Assembly: GCA_001931875.2 (NCBI GenBank)
Contig: MSJH02000822.1
Span: 57,011 to 121,010 of the forward strand
From: Byssochlamys sp. IMV 00236
Taxonomy: Eukaryota; Ascomycota; Eurotiomycetes; Eurotiales; Thermoascaceae
Direction of reading: 5' to 3'
DNA length: 64,000 nt
Within the stretch, counting starts at the first letter, position 1; every line of letters starts with the position of its first letter. The position numbers were made by a program, and so were the translations under genes. The notes under the pieces are model-generated. The model was not told the DNA's origin. It did not search any database and saw only the letters and a list, made by a program, of their open reading frames with translations. Shown in pieces: positions 1 to 14,575 of this stretch.

Positions 1-3000
1 AAGAACTATTATTCTTTACCTTTAACTAAGAAGACTTTAAATAACTTAAAAAGAATAAAGTATTTTATAAAGATTAATATTATCTCTATATTTTATAACC
101 TTTATATTAAGAAGAAATAAGAATATTTAACTGCTTTTTATATATATCTTAATCTATTTAAATTACTAGTAATACTATTTAGTCTTATAGAAGCCTTAGT
201 AATATTTTAATAATTTATTAATAATATTCTATAAGATTACTTTAATATCTTCTATATTATATATCTTAATAATATCTTAATATATAGTATAACCTGCTTT
301 AAATATATTTAATATATTTATATTATCTTATAGAAGCTATATAAAGCCGGCCTATATATAAAGATTTAAAAGTATAAGTTTATTATCCTTAAGATTAAGT
401 TTTTTAATATTATTATTAGCCGAGACTATATTAAAATAAACTTAAATAAAATAAAGATAATTATAGAATAGAAGACCCTAATTTATATAATTAATATATA
501 AGCCTTTATTAAGTTTAGTAATTTCTATTATTAATTTATTTATAACTTCTCTAAAATAATTATTTTATTTATTAATTTAACTTAAAAAAGAGTTCTCTTT
601 AAATAAATATTAGCCTATTAATTTAGTTTTAAAGCTTTAAAAATAGTATTTATTAAAGCCTTAATCTTAAGGCTATTTAATTAAACTTATAAAGTTATTA
701 TTAAAACTAATTTATCTAATTATATATTTATTAAAGTTATATCTTAATATAATAATAAAAGAATCTTATACCTTATTATATTTTTCTCTAAGAAGCTATT
801 TATTATAGAATATAATTATAAGATTTATAATAAGAAACTTTTAGTAATTATTTACTACTTTAAAGAATAGTATTTTAAACTTAAAAGTATATTATTACTA
901 ATTAAGATTATTATAAACTATTATAATCTAGAGTATTTTATATTAATTAAGCTATTAAACTAATATTAAGCTTATTAATTTAAGTTCTTATCTTAATTTA
1001 ATTTCTATATTATATATTACTTTAAAAAATAAGGAATAAAGCCTAATACCTTAATTAAGAGATTAGAGGACTTTCTTAAAGAAAAAGATAAATAACTATA
1101 ATATTAAAGCTAAATAGTCTTAAAAAAGAAAAACCTAGACTTATAAATTTAGAAATTTCTAAAATTAAATATTATTACTAGAAGTTAAGTAATAAGGCGC
1201 GTCTACTTTATTAATCTAATAGCTTAAAAGATTAAAAATTCTGCTAAACTTATAAGAATATTTGCTTAATTTATTCTAAGAAGCTAAATTATTTAGCTTA
1301 AGGAATTTACTTAATTTACTCTATTACTTAATTAGTTTATTAAGATTATTTAACTTATTAAGAGAATAAGCTAGCCTATTAAAAGGACTATTCTGCTTAT
1401 TAAAGATATAGCCTCGCCTATTAAGTAAAATTAGCTAAATTTCTCTATTATACTTAATAAGTTAAAACTTTCGCTTAATATTAAAGACTTAATAAAAATA
1501 GCTTATTTATTTAATAATTTTATATAGTTTATTCTATAAGCCCTAGATTATAAGACTAATTATTACCTTAAAATTATCTTAGCTAATTGCTAATAAAAGG
1601 AGAAATACTTATATTATTAAAATTACTTATATATCTTTAATTATAATAAGCTAAGAGCTTACTTATTATAAGAATATTATAATAAATATATATTTAAATA
1701 TTTAAGAAAGTATAAGCTATATAACTTATTATCTTAAGAATATTATTAGCTAAATATATATTAATATATTAATTACTAGACTTAAAACTATTATATTTAT
1801 TACTAAGTTATACCTTTAAATAAAGGCTATTAAGAAGTCTTATACTAGCTCTTAGTCCTTAAATATTTTTAGCAGAATATCTTAATAGACTTTATTACTA
1901 GATTTATACTCTATTAAAGCTATAATATTATACTAGTTATTATAGATTAACTTATAAAAATAAGGTATTTTATATTTTACTATATTATCTATAATATTAA
2001 GAGAATAATATAATTATATATTTACTATATATAGAAGCTTTATAGATTATTAAAGACTATAGTCTTTAATTAAAATTTATAATTTATTATTACTTTCTAG
2101 AAATATTTAATTTAATATTTAAATATTATAAACCTATTATTTATTATATATTACTCTAAGATTAATAGCTAGATTAAATATATAAATGCTATTTTAAAAT
2201 AATACCTATAGGCTTATATTAATTATTTATAAAATAATTAGGTTAACTAGTTATCTCTAGCTAAATTTATATTAAACTCCTATTATTTTAAAATAATAAG
2301 AATATTATTATTCTTTATAAACTATAGGTTTTATTTATATATAAGATTTAAGCCTATATAATCTATAAACTAACCTGCTATTAGAGATATTAAAGCCTTT
2401 ACTAAAAAAATATAAGATATTATAGATTATATTTAAACCTAGATCTATATAGCTTAAGCTTATTATAAAGAATAAGTTAACTACTATTAAACCTTAGCCT
2501 GCTATTATTAAATAAGATAGTTTATTTAATTAAATGCTTAAAATATTTATATTTAATATCTTTAAAAGAAGCTTAACTAAAAGAATTTTAGCTTATTTTA
2601 TATTATTAAGATTATTAGCTTATATACTTATTAGCTTAACTTACCCGCCTTAATATATATCTATCTTATATTTAATATTAGCCTACTTTATCTCGCCGCT
2701 AAAAATCCTATGCTTAAATAGAGATAACTTAAACTACTACTTATTAAAGTTAATAGCCTTAAAGAATAAGTTATTAAAGATATTTTAAATTCCTAATAAG
2801 AATATTATAGCTATAGAGATTTTTAATTATATTATATAATTAAATAGCTTAATTATAATAACTTAATTAAAGAACTTATATAATACTTATAATATACTTA
2901 AGAGATTATTATAAACTTTTATTATTATACTTTAATAAGCTTAAACTAAGAGATAGTCTTAATAGAGCTTAACTTTAAGAAGAGAAGTATTATTATAATA

Positions 3001-3320
3001 CTAGCTTAAGAAGCTAATATAATTTTATTTTTATAAAAAACTCTCTTTTATATAGATTTATTAGCTAATACTTATATAAGTTAAAAAAGTAAGACTTAAC
3101 TCTTTTAGATTATATAAGAAATTATATAATCTTATAAAGAATATCTTTAATATATAGCTTAATCTAGATTTAAGCTCTTAAAGCTATATCTTATTTATTA
3201 AGCCTATTTATAATAACTTATTTAGTTTAAATTAGCTAAATAGAGATTCTATAGCTAGTTTTAATATTAATTACTTTATTTTATTTATCTTAGTTTATCT
3301 TCTAAGCTTATTCCCTTAGT
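1..3320 (+). mobile_element. Ty3/gypsy chromovirus relic, 5'-truncated by window edge
   Basis: Forward-strand translation, ignoring stops, gives gypsy pol from mid reverse transcriptase onward. The RT active site is near 265-300, where the expected YLDD reads YLNN, a G-to-A change as RIP makes. RNase H (FFSKKL, EYNYKIYNKKLL, then a degraded HKNLEYF block) lies at about 690-1,080. A zinc-binding and integrase core region follows at about 1,580-2,350. A chromodomain-like block is at about 2,740-2,960, which points to the chromovirus clade. Stops and missense changes are frequent, so the element is dead. Its left part lies outside the window, and no LTR pair can be defined. Confidence 0.82.
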
Positions 3321-3329
3321 AAATAGTAA

Positions 3330-4010
3330 GAGATATTCTTATTTAAGAAGTCGGGCTAAAATTTAGTATAGCTTAGTAATTATATAACTAAGACATAGAC
3401 TGCCTAAGCCTTTACTTAAACTTTAGGCGTATTAGCCCTTATTTTAACTATTCGTTTAAGCGTAATCTTTAACTAATCTTAAACTTATAGCCTAAGAGCC
3501 TTTATAACTTATCTCTAAAGTTACTTAGACTTTAAGCCTAATTATAATTCCCTTTAGCATTAATATTAAGTATTACTGCTTAAAGTTTTATAAAACTCTT
3601 TAATAAGTAAGCTTAATATTCTTCCTCTAAATTCTCTAAGGTATACCTAGAAGGTTAGGTATATTATTTAAAGACCTTTAAGTATATATAGCCTATAAGC
3701 CTTAGTCTATTTAGTACTAGTTTAACTAATCTAGGGGCATTCTTCGTAAGTACGTTTAGGGACGCTTAGTAAAGGTTTTAGCGGTATAAGCCCTAATATA
3801 GGTACTAAGAATACAGTATAATACTCCGCAGAATAAGAGAGAAGATTAGTATAAAAGTTTTAAAGAGGCTTTTAGCTGCTAATTTAATAATAGTTTAATT
3901 AATTTAGCGCCTATTCTTAACTAAATATTAAGGCCCTTTAATTATACGATTATATATATTATATAATTAAAATTTAACCTATTACCCGCGCTAATAGAAT
4001 ATCTTCTTTT
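3330..4010. other. Less mutated segment, possibly LTR or 3' non-coding DNA of the gypsy relic
   Basis: This segment keeps noticeably more G+C and many CpG sites than the flanking DNA (for example at 3,348-3,352, 3,427-3,432, 3,740-3,785 and 3,984-3,990). It directly follows the gypsy chromodomain region, so a 3' LTR or trailing non-coding region is a reasonable guess. No second copy lies in the window to prove it. No reading frame is visible. Confidence 0.4.
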
Positions 4011-5040
4011 ATTTATTAAGGGAATACCTTAATAATATTAATTTTAAATTAATCTTAGTCTTTACTTTTAGTAACTTGCTTTTTTATTTATTTTATCTTA
4101 TAAACGCGCTATAAGTATAATTTCTACTTTATTTATATTATATATATATTAATTTTATATAAACTAGTAATTTACTATCTTTAGCTAATAATAATAATAG
4201 AAGTAATAGTAAGTAGTCTTTTAATTAATACTAAGTATATATTAAATAAGGTTTTAATTTAAATCCTATATTTACTTTCTTTAAATAAAGAAAATTAAGT
4301 TCTCGCGTAAAATATATTAATAAATATATTACTAATAAGAATATATTAATAAAGATAAAATATAATTATTTTTATAGCTATTTTTATAATAATAATTATA
4401 TTTATAATACTAATAGCTATAGTATTAAATTAACTAATAAATTCTTTTCTTTTATATATAAAGTATATATTAAGTTTATACTTATAAGTTATTATCTTCT
4501 TTTTAAAGGATAAGTTTTTAAAGGTTTTAAATATATAAATATTTAAGACCTGCTAACTCTTAAGCATATGCTTAAGTTAAATTTTATTTAATTTTAAATA
4601 TTTATTTAATACTAAGCTTTTATATTTAAAGAATATTTTCTTATATTTTTAAATAATTCTAATATAATATCTTTTATTTTTTATTTATTCTTATTATAGA
4701 AAGAAGGAAATATATATTATAACTATATAACTATAGCTATATATATATTTATTTATTTTATAAATTACTATAATAATCTTTCTTTTTTTTATTTAAACTT
4801 ATATTGCTTTTACTTTAATATTTATCTTAATTAAATAATAAAATTAGTCTCTGCTATTTCTTCTAATAAGAGACCTCTATTATAGTATATATAAGCTCTA
4901 TTTTATCTAGAATTTATACTTAACTCTTAGATAATATAAGTTAAATATAGAGTTAATATATACTTTATATTAGAATTAGCAGAGCTATTTAAATTTAATA
5001 AAGAGGTTTAAGCTCTTTTAAGTATTAAAATAGTATTAAA
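4011..5040. other. Unclassified AT-rich, RIP-mutated DNA
   Basis: Repeat-derived in style (no CpA/TpG, AT-rich), but I recognise no protein remnant or terminal repeat. No gene is supported. Confidence 0.6.
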
Positions 5041-5550
5041 TTAAACCTAGCCTTAAATATAATTAAAGCCTTTAAATTAACCTCTTTCTTAACCTTTATT
5101 TAATATATATTCTATATTTAATTTATATTAAGAATAATAATCTAAGTTTAATTCTTTAGAGCTTAGCTTAGTTTACTTAATCTTAGATTTAACCTAGCTT
5201 TAATAATAGCTAAAATCTCTAGATTAACCTTTTTCTTAATCTTTATTTAATATATACTTTATATTTAATCTATGTTAAAAATAGTAATTTAAGTTTAATT
5301 TTTTAAAGCTTAGCTTAATTTACTTAGTTCTAGATTTAACCTAGCTTTAATAATAGCTAAAACCTTTAAATTAACCTTTTTTTTAATCTTTATTTAATAT
5401 ATACTTTATATTTAATCTATATTAAAAATAGTAATTCGAGTTTAATTTTTTAAAGCTTAGCTTAGTTTATTTAATTTTAAATTTAATCTAGCTCTAATAA
5501 TAGCTAGAATCTTTAGGTTAACTTTTTTTAAATCTTTATTTAGTATATAC
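5041..5550. repeat. 147-bp tandem repeat, about 3.4 copies
   Basis: A shared landmark (CTTTATTTA) recurs at 5,094, 5,241, 5,388 and 5,534, giving periods of 147, 147 and 146 bp. The units also share TTTAACCTAGC-like and AAGCTTAGCTTA-like blocks in the same order. Copies differ mainly by C/T and G/A transitions, so the array existed before or during RIP. The last copy is partial. Confidence 0.85.
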
Positions 5551-7139
5551 TAAATAAATCTTTTATCTTTAACTAATATATATTTAATAGCAGATTTAAA
5601 TAAAAATATTAAAATAATCTTAAACTTAGTATTTTTATTAGAAGATTAATTATTACTATTATTTAAAGATATATTATAAGAATTATTAAGATTAAATAAT
5701 AAATAAAGTTAATTTATTTAATAGTTAATAGCTCTTTAATTCTATTAATTTAAAAGATATATTTAATATATACTTAAAGATATATTAAGCTTTTACCTTA
5801 TTATTTCTCTATATTTATTAAGAGATTTATATAATATTATTATAGTTTTACTATATATTATTAATATTATAGCTAAAAAGCTCTTATTATTTAATAATAT
5901 CTTTTATATATTATTATAGACTAAATATAAATTAGCCTTATTAATATTTAATTTAGGCTATATATAAACTAAATATATATTAAATATAAATTTATTATTT
6001 AATAGCTCTTAGTAAAGATAAGTTTCTCTCTATATTATAATTATCTTAAAAGTAATTATTTTTAAATAATTCTATATGCTTTTAAGTATAAGTCTACTAT
6101 TTAAAAAAGATTTTTAATATTTCTTATAATAATATAGTAAGAATTTATAGTTTAGTTTTATTTTAAAGCTATCTTTTAATATTTAGATATTTTTTACCTT
6201 ATTAATATATAGTTTAAAGGATTTCTTAGTATAAATTTAAATTTTATAAATATTTTAGTTAATAAATAAAGAAATAAGATCTTTTAAACTTTTTATAAAA
6301 ATTATATTTAATATATATTTAGCAGAAGATAAATATATGCTTAAGATATTTTTACTAGTTAAGAGAAAGATAAATAAAATATAAATAGTTACTAAAGCCT
6401 AAATATACTTAATATATATTTTATATTTATTAAGATAATATTAATCTAGTATTTATTTCTTATATATATTTATAATAATAGTCTATATTTCTTCTTTATT
6501 TAAAATATATACTTATTAAATATATTAATATATAGCTTATAATAATATTTAAAATAATAATTTAAATATTTAAAAATATATATAATAAGTTTATAAAAAG
6601 ATAAAAATATAATAATAAATATTAATCTCTAAAATAAGGTTAATATATACTAAATATATAATAAGAATAAATTAAACATATATTTAGCTTTAGAATTTTA
6701 GCTTAAGATTAAAAAGATATTTAAATTTTTAAGTATTATCTTATAAGCTAAATCTATTTTAAGATATTTAGCTTTTATAAATGTTTTTACTTAAGTATTT
6801 ATATAATAAATAATAATATATTCTTTAATTTTATTAATATTAACTGTATAAATTTATTATTTATTATTTTTTTATATTAGTTAAATTTATATTCTTATAT
6901 AACCTTTATATAATATTAATATATATAAAATATATAATAAGAATAAATTCTAACTAGTAATATTTAAACTAAATAAATATTATAGAAGTTTTTATTTTTA
7001 AATTAAATAAATAACTTTATCTTTAATATTTAAAGAAGCTTTAATTAAATTTAAAGCTTAACCTTAATACTTTTATTTAAATATATATACTTCTAGAGAT
7101 ATTAAGAATTTATCTATAAATATTTAGTTAATATATTAT
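5551..7139. other. Unclassified AT-rich, RIP-mutated DNA
   Basis: No protein family, LTR pair or intact frame is recognisable. It ends at the 5' LTR of the gypsy element at 7,140, so it may be the older sequence into which that element inserted. Confidence 0.55.
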
Positions 7140-7497
7140 TACGAATTAAGGCTATAATACTAATATTATAAACCTACTAAGACTTAAGATAAAGAATATA
7201 AAATAATAAGATAACTAGATTTATATATAATAGTTAAATTAGCTAGCTATAGAATAGAGCTATTAAGACTAAGTTATTTAAATAACCTAGTAAACTAAAT
7301 AAATTAATAAATAACCTCTTAAAGAAATAAAAGTTAGATAAATTAGTAATTTATTCTAATTATAACTAAACTAGATCTTTAACCTTATTATATATAGATT
7401 ACTACTTACTTATATCTTAATCTCTTATTTTATATTCTATTTAACTAGTCTGCTAATTACCCCTAATTAAAGAGCTTTCTTACCTTAGCTTTTTATA
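7140..7497 (+). repeat. 5' LTR of Ty3/gypsy element
   Basis: 358 bp, matching 14,218-14,575 end to end with mostly C/T and G/A differences. It begins TACGAATTAAGG and ends CTTTTTATA. Confidence 0.88.
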
Positions 7498-10400
7498 GTT
7501 TAAATTACTCGACTAGTAATATATTAAGAAGAGAAAAGATATTAAAAAGTAGTACTAGAAATTAATATAAAGAATTTATATATAACTTAAGACTTATATA
7601 ATTTAAATCTAAATTTAAATATAGTCTAGAGCTAGGTACTTAACCTAGACTAATAAATATTACTTATCTTAAGTAATTAAGATTAACTAATAATATTAGT
7701 CTTAACTAGCTTAAATTAGCAACCGCTATAGGTTTAAAAAATCTAATAAATCTAGGAAATATAATAGACCCTAGGATATAATAAGAATTAAATATTATTA
7801 GTGCTAGATTTACTACCTTATTAAATTCTTAGCATTAAGTTAATAGCGCAGTAATAAGAGCTTTATAAGATATAGCTTAAGAACTATTAAAAAAGATAAA
7901 TATAGCTATAGTTATAAAACTAATAAAATAAATAAATATAATTCTTAAATTTAAATCTATTATTAAATTACTTAAACTTTATTAATATTAAGCTAAAAAT
8001 TTAAATGCTTATTATTATTAGTATTACTATATAGAGTAATATTTTACCTATAATATATTAATATTTTAAACTAAGGTAAGTAAAGTAAACTATATTATTA
8101 TATTACTTTTAAATAAATATATAATAGCTTAAAGTTATAAATTTCTTATTTTAGCTATAATTTTATAATAGGAATTATAATAGTAACTATTAGATTATTT
8201 TAAAGATTTATAATATTAACCTTAAATAATAACTATATAATTCTAAAGGTTAAAATAATAACTAGAATAAACCGCTTAAGACTTTCTTAATAAATTTAAG
8301 CTTTATAAAGCTAAATTAGCCCCAGAGAATAATATCTAGAGTTAAACCTTCTTCTCTATATTATAGGAAGATATATAGAATTAGCTATTTAAATATATAG
8401 AGATTTTAACTAATTTATAATAACTAGCTTTAAAGGCTATAATTATTAAATAAAGTCTTAAAAGTTCTATTAGATTTTAATTAAAGAACTTTAAAAAGAA
8501 GAAAAAATTTTACTCTTATACGAGAGATAAGTAAAAAAGCGAATTATCTTAGTTAAATACTATAAAGACTTTTTACTTTATAAAAATATTTTAAGAATAT
8601 AAAATAAGGAGATTTAAATCTATAAAGAAGTAAAAATAATTAAAAAAAGAAAAGTAATATTTTAATTATAAAAAGTATAGATATATTAATAAATAATATC
8701 TTAAAATAAATAAAAAAAACTTTAAACCCTTTAAAGAGAAAAGAGTTAAGCTTAAAGTATTCTAGTACTTTAATAGCGTAAAGCTAAAGTTTATAATTTT
8801 AATAAATATACTAATTAAAGGTTATATTATAAAAATAAATATATTTCTTAATTCTTAAATATATAGTAACTTTATTAACTATAATTTCCTAATATATTAT
8901 AGATACTAAGGATTTTCCTAATAGCTAATTAAGTATACTTTATAAAGAAAAGATTAAATAATATTAATTTATAGTAACTTTCTAATTATTATTAAAATAA
9001 AGAACTTAAAGAAAAAAATAAAATAATATAAGATTAACTTCTAGATTATTTTTATATAAGAACTTAATATAGTTAAGAAAAATTAAAATATAATCTTAAG
9101 ATTACTATAGTTATACTAGAATAATCTTATTATAGATTAAAAATACTTAATATAGAGATATTAATAAAAGGCTTTATTCTAGATAAAGATCTAGACTCTA
9201 TAAGTATTTATAGAAATAGTATAAGATTAATTAATCTATTATATATAAAGAGAATATATTAAAATAAATATAAAAGAGATTTAACTTCCCCTATATTATA
9301 TATAATTCTAGGATATTTTTTTAGAAGAAGAAGCTAAAATATTACCCCTATTAGAAAATACTAAGACTTATATAATTAAGCTAATTAATAGTAAAATACT
9401 ATAGTAAAGGCCTTTATACTTATACTCTACTAAAGAATTAAATATACTATAAAAATATTTAGAAGATATATAATAATAAGATTAAATTTAGGCTTTAATT
9501 AGCTTAGCTAAATTATTAATTATTTTTATCCTTAAAAAAAATAATAAATTATATTTATATATTAATTATTAAGGATTAAATATTTAAATAATTAAGAATT
9601 ACTATTTATTGCTATAAATAGATAAGATACTAAATTAATTAATAAGCGCGAGAATTTTTATAAAACTTAACCTTTAAGAAGCTTATTATAGAATCTATAT
9701 ATAAGGAAAGATAAATAAAAGACTATATTTAGAACTTAATATAGTTATTTTAAATATTTTATTATACTATTTAAACTATGCAATATTTTAGCTATATTTT
9801 AAGCCTATATTAATATAGTACTAAAGAGCCTATTAAATATCTACTATATTATATACTTAAATAATATCTTAATCTTTTTAATATATAAAAAAGAATATAA
9901 ATAGTATATTTTTAAAGTGCTAAAAAGACTTTATAAATATAATTTATATATAAAGCTAAGTAAATATAAATTTTATAAGGAAAAAGTTTCTTTTCTTAGA
10001 TTTATTATAAGATAAGATAGAATTAAAATAAATCTCTTTAAGATTAAAATAATTTATAATTAGCTTATATTAAAGACCTTTTATAATATTTAAGTTTTTC
10101 TAAGATTTATAAGTTTTTTTAAGAGATTTATCTATAATTATTCTATTATTATAATATTATTAATAGACTTATTTAAGAATAGTAAGAATAATAAGAAGAT
10201 AAGCTTATTAAAATAAATACTTAAAGCGTAAAAAATATTTAATAACTTAAAAGCTATATTTATTATACCTCTAGTATTATAATATTATAATTTAAGGAAA
10301 CTAATTATAATAGCTATAAATACTTTAAAATTTACTTTAACTACTATTTTATTATAGCTTATAAGCGAGGTAATAGAGTAATAATACCTAGTTATATATT

Positions 10401-13400
10401 TTTTAAAAAAATTTACTAAAATCGAATATTAATATAAAATATATAATTAAGAATTATTAGCAATAGTTAAAGCTTTTAAATATTAGAAATACTATTTAAA
10501 TAATAATAAATACTTTGCTTAAGTATAGACTAATTATATAAACTTATATTACTTCTTTATAATAAAAATTTTAAATAATAAATAAGTAAAATAGGCGAAG
10601 CTACTAGTAGGCTATAACTTTTATATTAAATATAAGCTAAATTATTTAAATATAGTAAATATACTATTTTAAAGACTAGATTATAAATTCTTAAAAAAAA
10701 GTAAAAGATTAAACTACTGCTTATCTTATAAAAAAAATTAAAATTATATATTTTAAATTAAAAAAAGGGCATAAATAGTTATAAATACTTATTGCTTAAA
10801 CTATTAGTATTAAAGGTTATTAATAAGAAAATAATCTAAGATCTTTTAAAGCTTAATCTTTTAAAGTTACTTAAATAGCTTTAATAGAAAAATACCTTTA
10901 TATTAAAAAAGATTAATAGTTTAAAGATTAACTAATTTAAAAACTTTAAATAAATTATAAATAATAAGGGTCTGCTATAGAGATAAGATTAAATTTATAT
11001 TCTAGATAAATATTTACTAAAGCTAGAATTACTATAAATTTATTATAATAATTTATATACTAACTATTAAGAAGTTAAAACTATAAAAAAGCTACTTAAA
11101 TAAAAGTTTTACTAGCTAAATATATAAAATAATATATAAGAATATATAAAGACTTATAATATCTATAAAAAGAATTAAATTCTTAGATATAAGCTATATA
11201 AGCAGTTAAGCTTACTACTTATAGTAAAAAGACTTTAATAAAATATATTAATAAACTTTATTATTAGCTTATTACTATTAACTTAATAAAAAGTTAAATA
11301 TAATATAATCTTAATAATTATAGACTAATACTTTAAAATAGCTTTATATATCTTAATTTAAGAAATAATTATAGTAGAAGACTTAGCTAATCTAATTATA
11401 GAAAGAATATATTATTAATTTAATTCTCTAATATTAATTATCTTTAATTAAAGATTAGTATTTATTAATAAATACTAGACTAAGTTTTATTAATATATAT
11501 AAATTACTTAATTAATAAGCACTATTTTTTATTTATAGATAAATAGGTAAATAAAGTATTAAAATTAGACCTTAAAGTATTACTTAAGAGTATATATAAA
11601 TTATTATTAAGATAATTAAGCGTTATTATTAAATATAGCAGAGTATACTTATAATAATATAAAGTATTCTATTATTAAATACTTATTATTTAAAGCTCTT
11701 TATAGCTTTAATTTTAGCAGCTAAGATAAATATAATATAAAAATAAGGTTAAATATCCCTATTATTAAGGAATAACTTAAAGAATTAATAAATATTAAAG
11801 TAAAGTTAAAAAAGTACTTATAACGCGCTATTAAGGTATAAGTAAAATATTATAATAAGAAGTATATACCTAAATTATATAAGATAAAAGATTAAGTTCT
11901 TTTATTAATAAAAAATCTATAAACTAATTAACTTAATAAGAAGTTAAATTATTAATTTTCTAAATCTTATAAAGTAATTAAAATAATTAAAAAGTAAGTA
12001 TATTAATTATAACTACTAAAGAGCTTAAGTAAAATATATTTAGTATTTTATATATTTTTACTAAAGCCCTATAATTAATAAGAAGAAATAGAACTTAAAT
12101 AGCTAAATCTAGTTCTTATTAATAAAAAATAAGAATAAAAGGTAAAAAAAATCCTTAATAAATAAACCTTTTATAGGAAGATATAGTTTCTAATAAAATA
12201 AAAAAAATATCCTTTATATAAGAACTTATAGTAGCTATTAAAAAATCTTATATATATAATTAAAGCTTTAAAGAAATATTATAGTAAGAATTTTAGCAAG
12301 GCTCTTAATATAGATAAGCTATTTAAGTAAAGGTAATATAAAAAAGAGCTAAGAAATAAAAAATAAAGTAAAATAAATAAATAATAATATTTTTTCTCCT
12401 ATTAAGTTTTTTAATTATTATTAAATATATTATTATATATATTACTCTTTCTCTAATTTTCCTATTAAATTTAGAAGTTTTAAAGAGAATATAGACTATA
12501 AAAGAAAGAAATTCTAATAAAAATAATTTAATTTAATTAAGCTAGCCTTAACTAAGGCTTTAAATATAAGCCTATAAAATTCTTCTATTTAACTACTTTA
12601 CTACTATAAACTTCTTAATAATCTCTTTCTTCTCCTTATTAAAGAATAGAGGCAGTCTCTATAACTAGGTAAATATATTGCTTATATATAAGAAGTTATA
12701 GTTTAATAAATAAAATATTTAATATAACTTCTAGAAGAAATATAATAACTTTAATTTAAAGTATAATAAGGTTAATAGAATAATAGCAGTATTAAGCTAG
12801 TATTTAATAGTCTTAAATATAGATTTTTATATATATACCTCTATAAAGGAGATATATATATTTATAGCCTTATTAAAAGACTTTAAATTATTTAAGAGAT
12901 AAGTCTCTTAGCTAAGACTTTAAATATAAATTAACTTAGCCTTATACGCTAGCAGTATAAAGATATATAGCTTATAAAGGCTCTTGTAATAAAGATATTT
13001 TATATTAATATAAGAATAAATATACTATTACTTTAAATCCTATACTAAAGCCTTTAAATAATAAAGATATATTTCCTGTAAAATAGGAAGAAAATCTTTA
13101 ATTAAATCTTTTAGGCTAAAAAGATTTATAATAAAATTTACTTTAAAAGTAGTAAAATAACTTTTTATTATATTAGTATTAATAATAATAGTTAATATTA
13201 CTATTTTAGTAAAAGTTAAATTAATTTAAGGAGAAAGTATTTTAACAGTAGCTTTAACTCTAGGAATAAAAATTATAATAATATTCTAGGTTCTCTAGAT
13301 CTTTATGCTAAAGACCTCTTTTATCTTTAATCTCTTTTATAGTTTTTTAGCTAGTTAAGTAAAAATTTTCTCTGCTGCAGATATAATAAAAGCGGTATTA

Positions 13401-14217
13401 TTATAATTATATTTTAATTTTTAAAGAGAATATAATAAACTAATTAATACCTTTTTAATATTTATATATAGAAGAAATTATATTATAAGATATAAATTAA
13501 TCTTAGCGTATTTTAAGTAAAAGGTACTTTTTTATTAAGAAGTCCTTTATAAACTATTTTAGCAGAGATATTTTACTACTATTATTAATAGCAGTAAATA
13601 ATATTATTTATAAAAAAAAGTTATTTATTTTAATATTATAGCAGTAGTTAAAGATTTAAGAAAAAAAATTAACTTAAGTTACTCTTTATCCTTATTAAAC
13701 TAGCTATAGAAAAGTTAGCTTTTAGCTATTATAAAGGCAGGTATAGGGGTTTTATTAAAAAAGCTTAAAAGAAATAAAATGCGCTTAAAGCGCTTAAGAG
13801 ATATTATTATATTAATTAGTATTATTATATAAACTTAAAGGGCTATAATTTATATTAAGCGCACGCGTAAGACTTATAAAGAAAATAACTTAAAAATCTT
13901 AATTTTAACACGCCTATATAACTATTAGTATTTTCTATATTTAAATTATTAAAAATAGCACTAAACGAGCTATAGAAATAAGAAAAGAATAGCTTAATAT
14001 ATAAGTAAAAGAATAGAAGTTAGTTAATAAAAAAGAAAAATACTTTTAATCTTCTAAGTAAAAATATTAAAATAAAGCTAATATTAGATAAATTTATATA
14101 ATAAATATATTTTAACAGTAGCTTACTACTATTACTATAGCTATACTTAAATATTTAAATCTATATAATAAACTTTATATAGCTTAAGATAAGCCTTTTA
14201 AAGAGAGAAAATATTAT

Positions 14218-14575
14218 TATAAACTAAGGCTATAATACTAATATTATAAATTTACTAAGACTTAAGATAAAGAATATAAGATAATAAGATAACTAAATCT
14301 ATATATAATAGTTAAATTAGCTAATTATAGAATAAAGCTATTAAGACTAAGTTATTTAAATAACTTAGTAAATTAAATAAATTAATAGATAACCCTTTAA
14401 AGGAATAGAAGTTAAACAGATTAATAATTTATTCTAATTATAATTAAATTAAACCTTTAACCTTACTATATATAGATTATTACTCGCCTATATTTTAATC
14501 TTTTATCTTATATTTTATTCGACTAATTTACTAATTACCCCTAATTAAAGAGCTTTCTTACCCTAGCTCTTTATA
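14218..14575 (+). repeat. 3' LTR of Ty3/gypsy element
   Basis: 358 bp, direct repeat of 7,140-7,497. It begins TATAAACTAAGG and ends CTCTTTATA. Confidence 0.88.

Larger units (their letters stand above)
7140..14575 (+). mobile_element. Full-length Ty3/gypsy LTR retrotransposon, RIP-inactivated
   Basis: Two direct 358-bp LTRs bound a 7.4-kb element. In order on the forward strand are: a gag zinc-knuckle remnant near 8,663-8,710, where the CCHC cysteines and histidine read as tyrosine; RT at about 9,400-10,050 (YLDD now YLNN, near 9,855); RNase H at about 10,310-10,700 (NQELLAIVKAFKYW-like block); and integrase at about 11,040-11,700. The RT-RNase H-integrase order is that of Ty3/gypsy. Frames are broken by dozens of stops created by RIP transitions. 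A target-site duplication is not clear. Confidence 0.9.
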
